Positions 47,978 to 59,018 of a stretch of DNA of 64,000 bases are shown here, in pieces. Within the stretch, counting starts at the first letter, position 1; every line of letters starts with the position of its first letter. A program made the translations under genes and the position numbers. The stretch covers positions 1,550,001 through 1,614,000 of the forward strand of contig CASHTG010000015.1 of assembly GCA_949357655.1 (NCBI GenBank), read 5' to 3'. This DNA comes from Parascedosporium putredinis. Its lineage: Eukaryota > Ascomycota > Sordariomycetes > Microascales > Microascaceae. Under the pieces are notes generated by a model, which saw nothing but the letters and a program-made list of their open reading frames with translations, was not told the DNA's origin and made no database searches.

Positions 47978-49329
47978 GGTCCTTGGCCCGCCAATGTAGT
48001 CAGCGGTAATCGTGGGTGTGATGACATGGGGGTTTTTCCTCTGCCGGCCACTTTCCCCAAAGAGAACGCAAATCCTGAGCCACTGATTACATACTCTTCC
48101 CATTCCTCGACTTCATCAGCAGCACAACATTGAACTGAGCCCCCAAAGATAGCATTGAACTAACCCCCACCAATGAGAGAGTGGATCTTTTGGTGTCCAA
48201 TGGACTTTTCTGGCCATTTTAAGTCCATCAAAGTTAGCTCTCTCTCGATTTCGTCTTGTTGGCCCTACGAGTACAACCACAGCTAACCCGACAGATTCTT
48301 CCGAGTCTGGTGCCTTCCTCCGACCCATCTAAAAGATCAACAAAAGATCCAAGGCACAAAGAACATTGATATACACACTTAAAAACCAAGCTGCCACTAA
48401 TCGACCACCAGGCGGATGACGAGTGACCAGCGCCCTCAGCCTCTGTAGAAGGGACTGCGGCTCGGTGGTGAAAATGATCTAGAATGTAAACTGCGCAATC
48501 CTTCTAGGGTGTTTCTTTTCATTGTAAATCACGACCCAGCTTCTCACGGGGCCTGAAGAAAGCAAGCAGTCTTTATCGTTCGACATAGCGAGATTAATTG
48601 AAGAGAGGTAAAATTCCTGTGACAACACGCCGACCATAGGAGCAAATTTCCCCTGCCAACAAGGCCAAAGGGACCCGATAAAGAGGCATGTCCTTCCCAA
48701 GTGCACCAATGTACCCTTTCCCCTTCCCCCGTGACGTGATCTTGGCGCTTCAATGCGAACCCGCATCCTTCCGTTTGCTCGATCGATTTAGGTGGAACGG
48801 GGAACAGAGGGTACACTATGGAGGTACCTTTGAGGCGGGAGTAATATTACCACACACCTGATAGCGCTCAGAGTCATTAGCGCACATGTACACCACATAC
48901 CGCACCTCGCTCACCACGCTGAACCTCCCGCTCCTTGCCCGTGCTTGCCACGCCAAAGTGTGGAACCAACCAACCCCGCAAGACAGCACGACTTGAGCAC
49001 GTACACCCTTTTGGTTCGTCCACGCCAGCCTTGCCCGCACACCGGCGCCGACCAACCCCGACACCGACTCATCCGCCCCCGACCTTTGCAGCCTCGTCGT
49101 TTTCCCCTCGCAGGAGAAGCTCGGCCGCCCCAAGGCGTGATCATCGCACTCAGTACGCAAGGAGTCGATTCCCTGCCTCCACCGTGGAGCCTGGGCCATT
49201 CCCCCTCCCCCAGAAACAGCAGCGAAGAAGGCCGGCCATCTTCTTTGTAAATTCCCGGCTCCTCTCCTCTCCCACCTCCATTTCCTTCGTTCTGCCCTTC
49301 CGCCCCAGCTCCCTCCCCCTCTATCGATT

Positions 49330-49869
49330 ATGGGCGGGCTCTGTAGCAAGGAAAGCGATAACTTCGCTGGCGTCGGTCGCCCCGTCGGCGCCGCGGCACC
49401 GCAAGCGGGAACCTCTTCCGTTCCCAGCACCGTCAAGGTTGGCGGCCCGCCCCGAACTCTGGGCGGTCCGGCTGCCGCAAACGAAAGCTCTACCCCTGAC
49501 GAGGCGCGGAGGAAGGCGGCTGCGGCCGCAGAGGTATGACGATTCTCCCCCACCCCACTCCCTCCCCTTTTACCCGCCCTTCTTCCCTCCTTCCTTCCCT
49601 CCCCACCTCCCACAACGTCGAGGCTCTCCAATCGCTCTCTAGCTCGTCTGCCGAGCTCTAGAAGTCGAATGTGGTTCCGATTTCTAACCGTTTCCCCCTT
49701 CTCTTTCACCTAGGCCCGCGCGCAAGCAGCGAAACCCACAGGCAAACTAGGCTCCCAGCTTGAAGCGCAGAAGAAGCTGTCGAGGTCGGAAACGCTGGCG
49801 GTCGCCAGCTCACAGGAGCAACGGTCTCGAGAGGTTGATGGCTCGGCAGCTACGCTGCGCCACGATTAA
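49330..49869 (+). CDS. Small uncharacterised protein with a dual-acylation N-terminus
   Basis: Exons 49330-49533 and 49714-49869 encode 119 residues. The N-terminus MGGLCSKE fits the N-myristoylation consensus (Gly2, Ser6, Lys7). It also offers Cys5 for palmitoylation, so the protein is probably held on the plasma membrane or an endomembrane. The rest is low-complexity and predicted disordered, rich in Ala, Pro, Gly, Ser and Thr. It has a short charged helical part (PDEARRKAAAAAEARAQA) and a Ser/Gln-rich tail ending AATLRHD. No enzyme or binding domain is visible. The splice sites (GTATGA, and CTAG after a TCTAAC branch) join in frame. Similar short MG-x-x-C proteins occur in fungi, but I do not know a function. 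Confidence 0.75.
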
Positions 49870-51113
49870 TGCGCCTACCGCATCCACGATCTGCCTCAGC
49901 TAGGGCGGGCATGGATACACTGTACACTGTCTTTCGCCAAGAGTGGAGCAGGCCATGGTCAACAGGGCCTACACGTAGGTTCTACGCCCCGAACGGAGCT
50001 GGGCTGGCTAGGGACCTCGCCGTGAGTTAGGATAAGTTGGGTAGGGTTGGCAAGGCCGCAGGGAGGGGGCTGAACATGCTACACGTACAATGGGAGATGT
50101 TAGCCCTTGGGTAGGTAGTAGGCTGGTTGTTTCGGATTGAACATAACAGTATCTCAAGTCATGCCAAGGCTTGAGGCCAAGGCTGTACATAGACATGTCC
50201 CTTTTCCTGGATAACTCGCCATGGCCGAGTATCGACATCTTTATTTGCTTTGCCTTGCGTTTCCTTCTATAGCGTAGTTTGTTGGACCTGGTGCGGATTC
50301 TTGTGCGGATTTTTATACGTATACTCCGCGCCTCTCGGCCATGTTAGCGCCAGTGTGAGCTGCCTAGCTTGCGCTTGGAGGGGATGAGAGGTTGCCTTAT
50401 GTTTGTTTTCAAGCTGGCGCAAGATGATAAGCGTGTGGATGGATTTCATTTACAGAGAGGGCTCCTCGTTTTCACAGACATTGAAATATGCTTTGAACCG
50501 CATTTGTTTGCGCCTTCTTTTCTTTTCTTAATCAATCTAAGTGATCCACGATATACCCCTCAATCTTAGTTTCCCGACGCCATGATGGTAAGAGAAGGAG
50601 AGCAGTTTGTGAAGGCTACCGTACTTCTCAAGAGAGCATTAAGGGGTACATATAGCCAGCCATGCAAGAGTACACGTCGGAAGCATCAAGCACAACAATT
50701 GAAATCATTCGAGGAGCGAGCGCCTGACGAGTAGTTCCGCCATAGCGTTGTCATGTATCTCATCCAATCACTCTGATAGCATTAAACAGTCGGGGAGCAT
50801 TTAACGCCCCATATCCCATTAACACGAAGAAGGCAGGCCTAAAGGCCGGAAGACACTACTTCACAACGCCAAAAGCCACCAGCGCATCTCGTGGGAAGAG
50901 GGACAGAAACGCGACAAAGGAGGGAAAAGGGAAGAAAAAAAAAGAGAAGATGTGAGAATGCGATGTTTATGAACTATTCGATTGCGTTTTGATCAAAGCA
51001 GATTTGCAAATTACAACCAAAGCCAGGAGAGAGTGAGGGGAAGGAGGAATGGGAGTATTGAGACAAGGCCGTCTCCTGTTTCTTCTTCGCGGAAAAGGTG
51101 CCATCTACACCGT
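49870..51113. other. Convergent region between the small acylated-protein gene and ARF1
   Basis: About 1.2 kb of 3' flanking sequence. Open frames are short and unrecognised. Confidence 0.55.
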
Positions 51114-52033
51114 TTATGAGGAAGGCTGCTTGTTGGTTCGGAGCTCGTTAGCGAGCCACTCGAGACCCTCGTAGAGACCGTCACCGGAGGTGGCGCACGT
51201 GGACTGGATGTACTGTAGTAGAAGAGAGCTGTTAGCATGATTCCGCGCGCTTCAAGGGGCAAGCAAAGGTGGAGTTAGGCGAGTATGGAAGACTAGTCCT
51301 TCAGCCAGCACTTACCCAGCCACGTTGTCTCAGGCTGTGGAGGCCAAGCTTGTCAGTGATCTCAGCAGCGGCCATGGCGTTCTGTGAGAGTGAAAAAAAA
51401 GCGGATTAGTATATCGAATCGGTCATAGGCCACGTGACGGCATCGCGGTCTGCGATTGAGAGGGTATACATACGGGGAGATCCTGCTTGTTGGCGAAGAC
51501 CAATAGAATAGCATCCCTAAGCTCGTCTTCGTTGAGCATGCGCTGGAGTTCTTCCCTGGCCTCAGTGATACGGTCGCGATCGTTGCTGTCGACGACGAAG
51601 ATGATGCCCTGGGTGTTCTGGAAGTAGTGTCGCCAGAGGGGACGGATCTTGTCCTGACCACCGACATCCCAAACGGTGAACGAGATGTTCTTGTACTCGA
51701 CAGTCTCGACGTTGAAACCTTGATTCGAGGAGAAGAGTTAGCTCATCTGCCGTCGATTTGAATACTCATCCGCGCCATTCGCCTGCCGAGGTAACCGGTC
51801 CAGGCTCGCTGGAGAAAACGTCGGCCGCGACAGGGTCAAGGTCCCCGAGCGAGCCAAAGAGAGGAAAGATGCAACGATTACTCACCGATGGTAGGAATGG
51901 TGGTGACGATTTCACCAAGCTTGAGCTTGTAGAGAATGGTGGTCTTTCCGGCGGCATCGAGACCGACCATAAGAATTCTCATCTCCTTCTTCCCCCAGAG
52001 CCTATCAAACATCTTCGAGATTGTCATACCCAT
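51114..52033 (-). CDS. ARF1: ADP-ribosylation factor ARF1
   Basis: Arf1 is the small GTPase that recruits COPI and other coats to Golgi membranes. Exons are 52033-51886, 51718-51474, 51381-51316 and 51212-51114, giving 185 residues with no frame break. The N-terminus MGMTISKMFDRLWG has the myristoylated Gly2 and the amphipathic helix. G-boxes are GLDAAGKTT, PTIGFNVE, WDVGGQDKIRPLWRHY, NKQD and CATSGDG. The sequence is closer to Arf1/2 than to Arl or Arf6 proteins (NTQGIIFVVDSNDRDR). It lies head to head with EMP24. Confidence 0.97.
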
Positions 52034-53531
52034 CTTGGCGGTTGATGAAGCGGCTACTTGACGATATCACAAGTAAGAGGGGTTTAGGGTGTGTGGAGAA
52101 GGGACAAATGTTCCGAGTCCTAGAGAAGGCGGCGAGCCACGTTGTAAGCAACTCCACTAGTACGGGCAAAAAGCATGGAGGCCAAGAAGTAAGAGAGGGG
52201 CTGGTTGCTTGGTTTTGGCCAGAGCTGGAGAAAAGGGGCGAGTTGGAAGACGAGAAGGGCCTTCTTTTAATGGTGTCAAGAAGGAGGAACGGCAACACGA
52301 CGAGAACAAAGGACAGATATCAAGAAGGCGTTTGACAAGTGAGTTCAAGGACGACGACGTCGAGTCTAGCTTGAGCTGAGTGTGTAGAGGAAAGGGCCAT
52401 GTAGGGATCTAGGCGACGAAGAAGGACCCGGGGCTGGGAGGGCGAGCACGAGCATCCGAGGAACAGGCAGAAGAATTTCTGGATGGGCCCCTGACGACTC
52501 GCTGCCAATCCTGGGTTGGGGCAAGTGGCGGAACAGGTGATAAGAGGGGGAAGAGCGGGTGGGGGCAGGCGGAAGGATAGATGGGATGCATTCTTGACAT
52601 TGGGATGGGCGGAGAGCTGGCTACTTACTCACACGAGGACGGCGCGGTGATCAGAACTATCGAGAAGAGGAACTGGTGATGGACTGGACTGGGAGGGACT
52701 GCAAAGAGGCGAACTGTTGTCCAGGATATGTTTGTCGGTGTATGAGGGGACAGAGGGGGCGGCGGTGGTTGGAGGGTGTGGCCAATGCCTCGAAAACAAG
52801 AGAGATTTTTGTTTAGGTAATACAGATTTCAAGGGGACTGCTCTTGATGGCGAAATGACAAGCAAGGGCTTTCTTTTGCTGCCTGTGCCGTGCACTGCGC
52901 TGTGTCTTTGGTTTTGGGGTTCTATGGTCTGGTCTGGTGGCTAGAATTGTTGAAAAGTGTCCAGTAGTGATTCAACCGGTACTTGGCTCGTGCCTCAGCA
53001 GTACCTGGGCTAACCCACGAATAGTAGTGACAGCCTCCAGTACACTTTCGAGGACAATGTAAAGTATGACATGTATCTCAAAAGTACCCACGCTAATATT
53101 TGGGGGACCTCCTATCTAACCAGAAGCCCTGAACCCAACCTAACCTTAGCCCTTGATTTGCTCTTGACTCTCCCAGGCACTGATCTATCCATTGTATCGC
53201 TAAAACCTCGGCCGTTCGCTGGACACCCCTTTCCTGCTGATACAGCTGAGCTGGCCTGTCCCCAGTCCCCAAGGTACAGTGCTCTCCCGACAGTGCCAAA
53301 ATTTCCTTGGAAGACGCCAAAGTGTCAACACCAAGCTTCATACGACACAACGAAGGAGTCGCCGAGAGCCAGCTTAAACCCTCTCTTTCCTTCCTTTGGG
53401 CTCCCCATCTCCCATTCCGCCCACGAAGAAGATTGTATCCCCTCTTCCTCCATTCGAGATCGCCCCGCTCAACTCGGTGCGCCGGCCTCCCCTTTTTCCC
53501 ATTTCAACGGTACCTCGCTCCAGCCATCATC
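52034..53531. promoter_or_regulatory. Upstream region of ARF1 and EMP24
   Basis: About 1.5 kb between the divergent starts of two vesicle-traffic genes. It is CT-rich on the EMP24 side (from about 53390). Open frames such as 53071-53667 overlap the EMP24 first exon in another frame and are not supported. Confidence 0.55.
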
Positions 53532-54535
53532 ATGCTCTTCACGGCCGCCGCGAGGCTGCTCCTCGCGGGCGCAACGCTCTTCACGGCTGCGAGCGCCCAC
53601 AACATCGCCCTGCCCGCCCACGGCCGTGAATGCTTCCACGAGACGCTTCACCGAGACGACAAGATGACGGTGACTTTCCAGGTTGGCGACCGAGAATTTG
53701 GCAGTGCCGGAAACCTTGACATCGACTTTTGGGTATGATACGGCTGGCTTGGAACAGGGGTGGTGGTAACCCGCGTATCACGATGGCTAACATCGATGCC
53801 AATGGCATTACTACAGATCACGAACCCGACGGGACAGTATGAGACTTTCGAGAAGTCAGTGTCCAACGGCGACTTTTCCTTCAACGCCAAGGTCGATGGC
53901 AGGCATACCTACTGCTTCGGAAATGAGCACTGGGGTGCCAACTCCAAGGAGGTTTCCTTCAATGTCCACGGAATTGTATACGTCAACGAAGAGGACCTTC
54001 CCTCTGATCCCCTCGAGAAAGAAGGTAGGTCACGCCGCGGGATGCTCCCTCCCCTGGTCCCTTTTTCAAATCCTGCTCTGTCCAGCCCTAACCTTGTCGC
54101 CGCGATACATAGTCCGCAAACTCTCCGATCTCCTGAACCAGGTCAAAGACGAACAATCCTACATCATCGTGCGCGAGCGAACCCACCGCAACACCGCTGA
54201 GAGCACCAACAGCCGTGTCAAGTGGTGGAACATGTTTGTCATCGGCGTTGTCATCGGCGAGTCGCTCTTCCAGGTCTGGTGGCTCCGCCGATTCTTCGAG
54301 GTACGAAAGTAGAAAAAGAAAAAGAACAAGAGAACCGTCTCCTGAGCGTGTCATTCTGCTATTTTTGTTTCTCAATACTTTCGTCATTTTCACCGTTTTG
54401 CCTTTTGCGCCGGCATCACGTGCGTTTTCGTCACAGTTTCAATACAGTTCAAGTTTGGAAAGGGAGCCTTGCAGAACCGAATCGCTGACAGCTCGACTCC
54501 GTCCCTTTCGTCTATAGGTCAAGCGAGTCGTATGA
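53532..54535 (+). CDS. EMP24: p24 cargo receptor EMP24 (p24 beta)
   Basis: Emp24 cycles between ER and Golgi and helps load GPI-anchored and other cargo into COPII vesicles. Exons are 53532-53732, 53817-54024, 54113-54300 and 54518-54535, giving 204 residues; the yeast protein has 203. A signal peptide (residues 1-22, LLLAGATLFTAASA) precedes the GOLD domain (HNIALPAHGRECF, with a second Cys in TYCFGNEH, FNVHGIVYV). The coiled-coil is next (VRKLSDLLNQVKDEQSYI, RERTHRNTAEST). One transmembrane helix (WWNMFVIGVVIGESLFQVWW) leads to the tail RRFFEVKRVV. The final exon is chosen because VKRVV fits the usual FF-plus-basic tail. Without removal of the last 217-bp intron the tail would be FFEVRK, with the stop at 54310-54312. 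Confidence 0.92.
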
Positions 54536-55188
54536 GCACAAGAATGGAGATGGGTTGCTCATGCCGAGGAGTCCAAGGCCGCTTTCTTCCTTGGTTCTCG
54601 TCGGGCGTCTGAAGGGTTAATATGCAAGGGTGCAGGGAGATTGGAATGGCTAGGTTATCGTTTTCCCTAAACGAGGAGGGGGTTACAAAAAGCCATGTGG
54701 GAGGGAGGTGCTAAACGCCTCGGAACGTGTATAAGGTGTACCATTATAGGGAGGTATCAAACAATCCAGAAGGGAAACACGACTTAATGATTGTCTATAT
54801 TCCGCTGGAGCTTCTTCCATGTTCAAATTCACTTATGTGTCAACCTCAACGAACCCGCCGGTGGCCGCGCGGGGCTATTGCCCGCTGTTTGAAGTCGTAT
54901 TATCGCGTGTCATGTCTAATGCTCTCTATGCTGCAAACTTGATGCCCTCCGTCTTCGGGAGGCCATCTAAAACAAAGAATTGAAGGACGCCGCCAACTCT
55001 GCAAGGGCCCAAATGCAAGGGATGGTGAACAATGGCAATATGCTCCCGCCAAAAGGAAAAGAGAAAGTCAAAGTGATGAAAAGAAAACGCCAGGACATGT
55101 CTCGCAAAAAAAAAAAAAAGAAGAAGAAAACAACAACCAAGCTCATCGAGCGTTCCCCTCGCCCTCACTTTTTTTCTCTCCAACCATC
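54536..55188. other. Convergent 3' region between EMP24 and the DUF3405 gene
   Basis: About 650 bp with an A-rich run near 55109-55122. No gene is seen. Confidence 0.55.
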
Positions 55189-57722
55189 TTACGAACCCGC
55201 ATCAAACTCCGAATCCTGCCCCGCATCATCCAGCCTCCTCATTTCCTCGTCGGGAGGTGCCTCCACAATGATGCCAACATTCTTAATCGGATGAAGAAGC
55301 ATGGGAGGAAGGCACATGCGGCCCTCGCCACCTTTACCCCCTTTACCGCGAAGCTCGAAATCCGCACCCCCGCCGTGCGCCGTCTCGAAGCCGAGCCACG
55401 CGCGGTACAAGTCGGGCGCGAAATCGGACCGGTAGAACCAGCTGAGGCCGTGCATATTATGCTCTCCTGGCCAAAGACGCTGGATCGGGACCCGCCGCTG
55501 GCGCCGTTGCGCCCGCTGTTGAGGACGCGGGCAAAGTGCTCGGGGGCCACTGGCGGTCGACAAAGGAAGGGTGGGGCGCGTAGACGACCTTGAAGCCGTG
55601 CTGGAGCGCCACGGTGGCGGGCCACATCTCGGGAAAGGCAAAGTGCTTCTTGAACGTGGTTTCGCGATGCATGGTGGTGAGCAGGCGGCGGGACAGCCGG
55701 GACGCGGTGTTGATGTGCGCGCGGCGCGGGGGCGCCCTTGGCTGGTGTTGTAGCCCGTGATGTCGTCGGCGAGGCCCCACGTCGTGCCCTCGGGGTCAAA
55801 GATGGGCATGAAGGAGATGAGGTCGGCGTCTTCACCCACGCCCCAGACGTGCTTGTCCTGCTCCTCGGCGGTGGGGGACGGGGTCGTTCTCGTGCTCGAA
55901 CCAATCGTCCTCGTCGCCGGGCCGCTCGGGGCCCCAGACCGTCTTTTCCGGGATAGAGTCACCGGGCCGCACCCCAGGAAAGCCTGATCGAAGGGCGGCC
56001 GGGGTTGCGGACGTCATGCCCGTCTGGAGTTTGGCGAGGTGCGCAAACTCGTCCCAGCTTCCGTGGACACTCGGCATGTAAAAGCGCGCGTTTCTCTCCC
56101 AGAGCCCCTTTCGCGGCTGCGCGCGGGCCCAGTTCTCAATCTTGGTGAAGAAGTCGTAGTAGTGCCCCGTGTACCGAATGTCCATCTCCCAGTGCCAAAA
56201 GTACTCGTACTCGGGGTGGATGTGCGCGAAATGCTGGAGCCCCATCTGCAGGCCGCGGTAAGGGCCGTGGACGGGCAGCTCGGGTCCCTTGACGTACAGG
56301 TCAAAGATGCCCTGGTAGAGGGCGAGCATCTGGGTTTGGGTCCACAGGGTGACGAGGCCCCTAAACTCTCGGGGATGCGCTCGCGCACCACGCGCTCGTA
56401 CGAGGCGGGTCGGCCCAAATCGGGTTGTTCCCCTCATCCTTGACCTGGACCAAAAGATGGACGTCGTAGCGGCCGCCCGACGCCAAGGAAAGCTCCGAGA
56501 TCAGCGAGCGGACGTACATGATCTCGTCTGCCTGCCATTCCATGTCGTCCCAGCAGCGGAGAACCAGGGCCGTCCTGCCCTGAACCTTGGGGCCGGTACC
56601 TTGATCGTCCGCCCGCTGTGCATTCGCCCTCCTGGTTAACGTGTCGTCCGAGGGAGCAGCGGCCGCTCCAGGGAGCTCGTCGACAAAAAAGCCATGAGGT
56701 TCAGGCTTTCGTGGCGGAAGAGGGGCAAATCTTGCCGAATTAGAGCGGTAGCAGCGCCTCTGTGCGTCGGCCCAATCGACTGTCCTATAATCGACCTGGG
56801 AAGTGCCGGTCCAGGTTTGGTCGGCCCCCTCAACGTCCCCGACATCGCCTCTGCCGATCCCTCCCTGTCGCGGGGAGTAACCTAGGCCATAAGGACCGTA
56901 GCGACCAAAGCGATCGAAGCAGATATCTTGGGGCAGAGCGAGAGCCTCGTACGAACCAACCACATGGTCGGGAAATCCCTGTGGGCGACCTTCGTAGTAG
57001 CGAACACCAGGCACTCGAATTGTGTTCTCGGCATCCAGATAACACTCGGTAAAGTCCTCGGGGAGGTGGAGAAGATTGCATCCGGGTTCTCGGCAGCGAA
57101 GGCCTTGCTCGACGCTAGGTCTCGCGCCTGGCGGTTACCTGCTGGCGCGGGGGCGCCTTCGCCCGACGGCGGTGGGTATTCGGGCTGGTTTTGGCCAGCA
57201 GAGAGCAGCGTGCGTACACCACCATAATACCTGGAGAGGTTCGGAAACTTCTCCCAGGCTGGCGCGGAAGGCGGTGGCCTCTTGTACTCCCCCGTGCCAG
57301 CCGCAAGCTCTCTATTCGACTCGCCCTTACGAGAGTACAGGCCATGAAAATCAGAGAGGATATTATGATGAAGGACAGATAGCGGGCGGGGCGGTTTGGC
57401 AGCCGGTAGGGGTATACGCGGCGTACTCGTTGTCGTACGGTTGACTTTTGCGGGAGCTAGCATGGCTGTGGTGCTAGACTCGGAGTAGGAGCTTTGGCGA
57501 GAGCCATCGGCCCTGCGGGGTCGTAGGCGGAGAAGGAGGAGGAAGAGGAAGAGCGGGGGCTTTGGGGTTCATCGTCGCCGTCGTAGTCTGAATAGTCGGA
57601 GTAGTCTTCTGAGAACCCCTCTTGTGTCGGGCTCCCCAACTTTTCGTAGGTAGGTAGGCTGGCGGGGAGGATCGGTCTGGGCGCCGGAGAGGCCCTCTTA
57701 GGACCCTCGTGAATCTAGGCAT
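55189..57722 (-). CDS. DUF3405-family protein, frame broken at many short homopolymers
   Basis: DUF3405 proteins are fungal, about 600-850 residues, often with an N-terminal anchor. Their glycosyltransferase-like fold is suggested but their reaction is unproven. Conserved blocks are spread over three frames: an acidic Ser-rich N-terminus (EDYSDYSDYDGDDEPQ), GRTALVLRCWDDMEW, YVRSLISELSLASGGRYDVH, PEYEYFWHWEMDIRYTGHYY and KGLWERNARFYMPSVHGSW. DLISFMPIFDPEGTTWGL, FAFPEMWPATVALQHGFKVV and HNMHGLSWFYRSDFAPDLYR follow. Breaks include about 57645-57655, about 57481-57486, G4 57060-57063, G3 56407-56409, G4 56371-56374, about 55862-55885 (two bases), and further ones between 55470 and 55760. The span (2,534 bp) fits one intronless protein of about 845 residues. 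Because most blocks are intact, I regard it as a functional gene in poor sequence; a decaying gene is the alternative. Confidence 0.8.
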
Positions 57723-58849
57723 GGAGTTTGAGAGGAGGCTGCCTATTCTCGGTTATCAGTCCCCGTAACTCCGGTGAATAGAGTAGAGGAAGGGGAAGAG
57801 GGCTAGCCTCGTGGAGATAGAGATCGCTTACCTCGAAGCCTCGGTGATGGTGTTCGGTGCTTGGGATGGCCCGGCGGCTCGGTAGGGAGTTTCAGATAGA
57901 GCCCGAGGTCACCTCGTAAAGAGGTTCGGCGCTCGTCGTGATGGAGTTGGGAGGCTTTTGCCCTGGATGCAGTTGTGCGTCGACCTCAAATTTAGCTCGC
58001 AGGCCGACACAAGAATGTATGCAAGTATTCAATCGTGAAGTTCAATAGATTAGAAACACAGCGGAAACCCTCGGTGGGCGTGGGTTTTCAATTGGGGGTC
58101 GAAAGGAAACTCTGGAGATCACTGATGCATCTTCCCGAAGTCGGTAGTGGAGAAACGATGTATGGCCAATTAACTACGCGGAAACGGCACCAAAATGCGA
58201 GCGCGCGGCTGGAATTGACGTTTGACAGCCAATTCAACAGTCGAGGCATGTTGTTGTGTGGTGGGCAGTCGGGATTGGCTCAGATGTGGTTGTCAGGGGC
58301 AACTAAGCTGGGCAATCCTGCGATACTTGCGACCCTTTCAAACAAGCGACTGGCGATGGATTCTTGCAGGGCCCGACTATGAAAGCAGTCTCCATCTTTT
58401 TTTCCTTTTTTTTCTTTTTACTTCCTGTTCTAGGGTCACACTCCCAAAATTGTTAAAGTGTAGGAGCATATTAGAGGCTGGCCTATTATTATCGTGATCT
58501 TTTGGGGAAACTGCCGCCCTAACCTTGCAGCATCACCGAGATAAACCGCACTATGATGTGAGGCATCCAACGAACGGCATGATAAGGCGCGTCTCCCCGA
58601 GCCCGTTTATTCAAGGGCATTTCTCTCGAGAGTCTTTCTCTCGACCAAAAGGGATGTTGCATGCTCAAAAGGTATGCATCTTGGGCTTCCAGAGCATTTT
58701 GGCTCCCTCCATCCAGATGCCATCGACCGAAGCCCGCGCCCTCTCATAGGTGCACTGAACGAGATTTTTCTACTATAGAAAAGGGGTGCAGTATAGTGCC
58801 TATTTGGAGGAGGAGATAAAATTGTCAAGGGAAACTGCCAAGAGGAGAA

Positions 58850-59018
58850 GCGTGCTCAGGCGTGCTCAAGATGATGATCCCTTTCCAAGGAGACTCTGCA
58901 AGGCGGGGATGTGAGGAAGCAAATCAGGCAAACCAGAACGATGCGCCCGAGAAGCGGAGGCTGTGCAAACCTCGAAAGAGACAGAGACGAGCCCGCTTGA
59001 GCACGCTTGAGCACGCTT
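58850..59018. repeat. Inverted repeat of tandem decamers
   Basis: The left arm (58850-58870) has two copies of GCGTGCTCAG/A. The right arm (58998-59018) is its reverse complement with one mismatch in 21 bp, built from tandem CTTGAGCACG. The spacer is 127 bp. A transcript could form a long-stem hairpin. Confidence 0.75.

Larger units (their letters stand above)
47377..49329. promoter_or_regulatory. Upstream region of the zinc regulator and the small acylated-protein gene
   Basis: About 2 kb between divergent starts. It includes two CAAGGT half-sites (47829-47863), GTGGGC hexamer repeats (47787-47821), a G-run cluster (47944-47977) and, near the right end, a CT-rich promoter. Long open frames here (48935-49642 plus, 48816-49709 minus) are compositional. 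Confidence 0.55.

Noticed and set aside
48816..49709. A 297-codon minus-strand frame and a 235-codon plus-strand frame (48935-49642)
   Set aside because: Both are low-complexity translations of a CT-rich promoter and overlap the spliced small acylated-protein gene in the wrong frame.
12997..57722. Programmed frameshifting or RNA editing as the cause of the broken frames
   Set aside because: The breaks fall in unrelated genes, mostly at whichever short run is present, with no shared slippery sequence or downstream structure. Base-calling undercalls explain them more simply.
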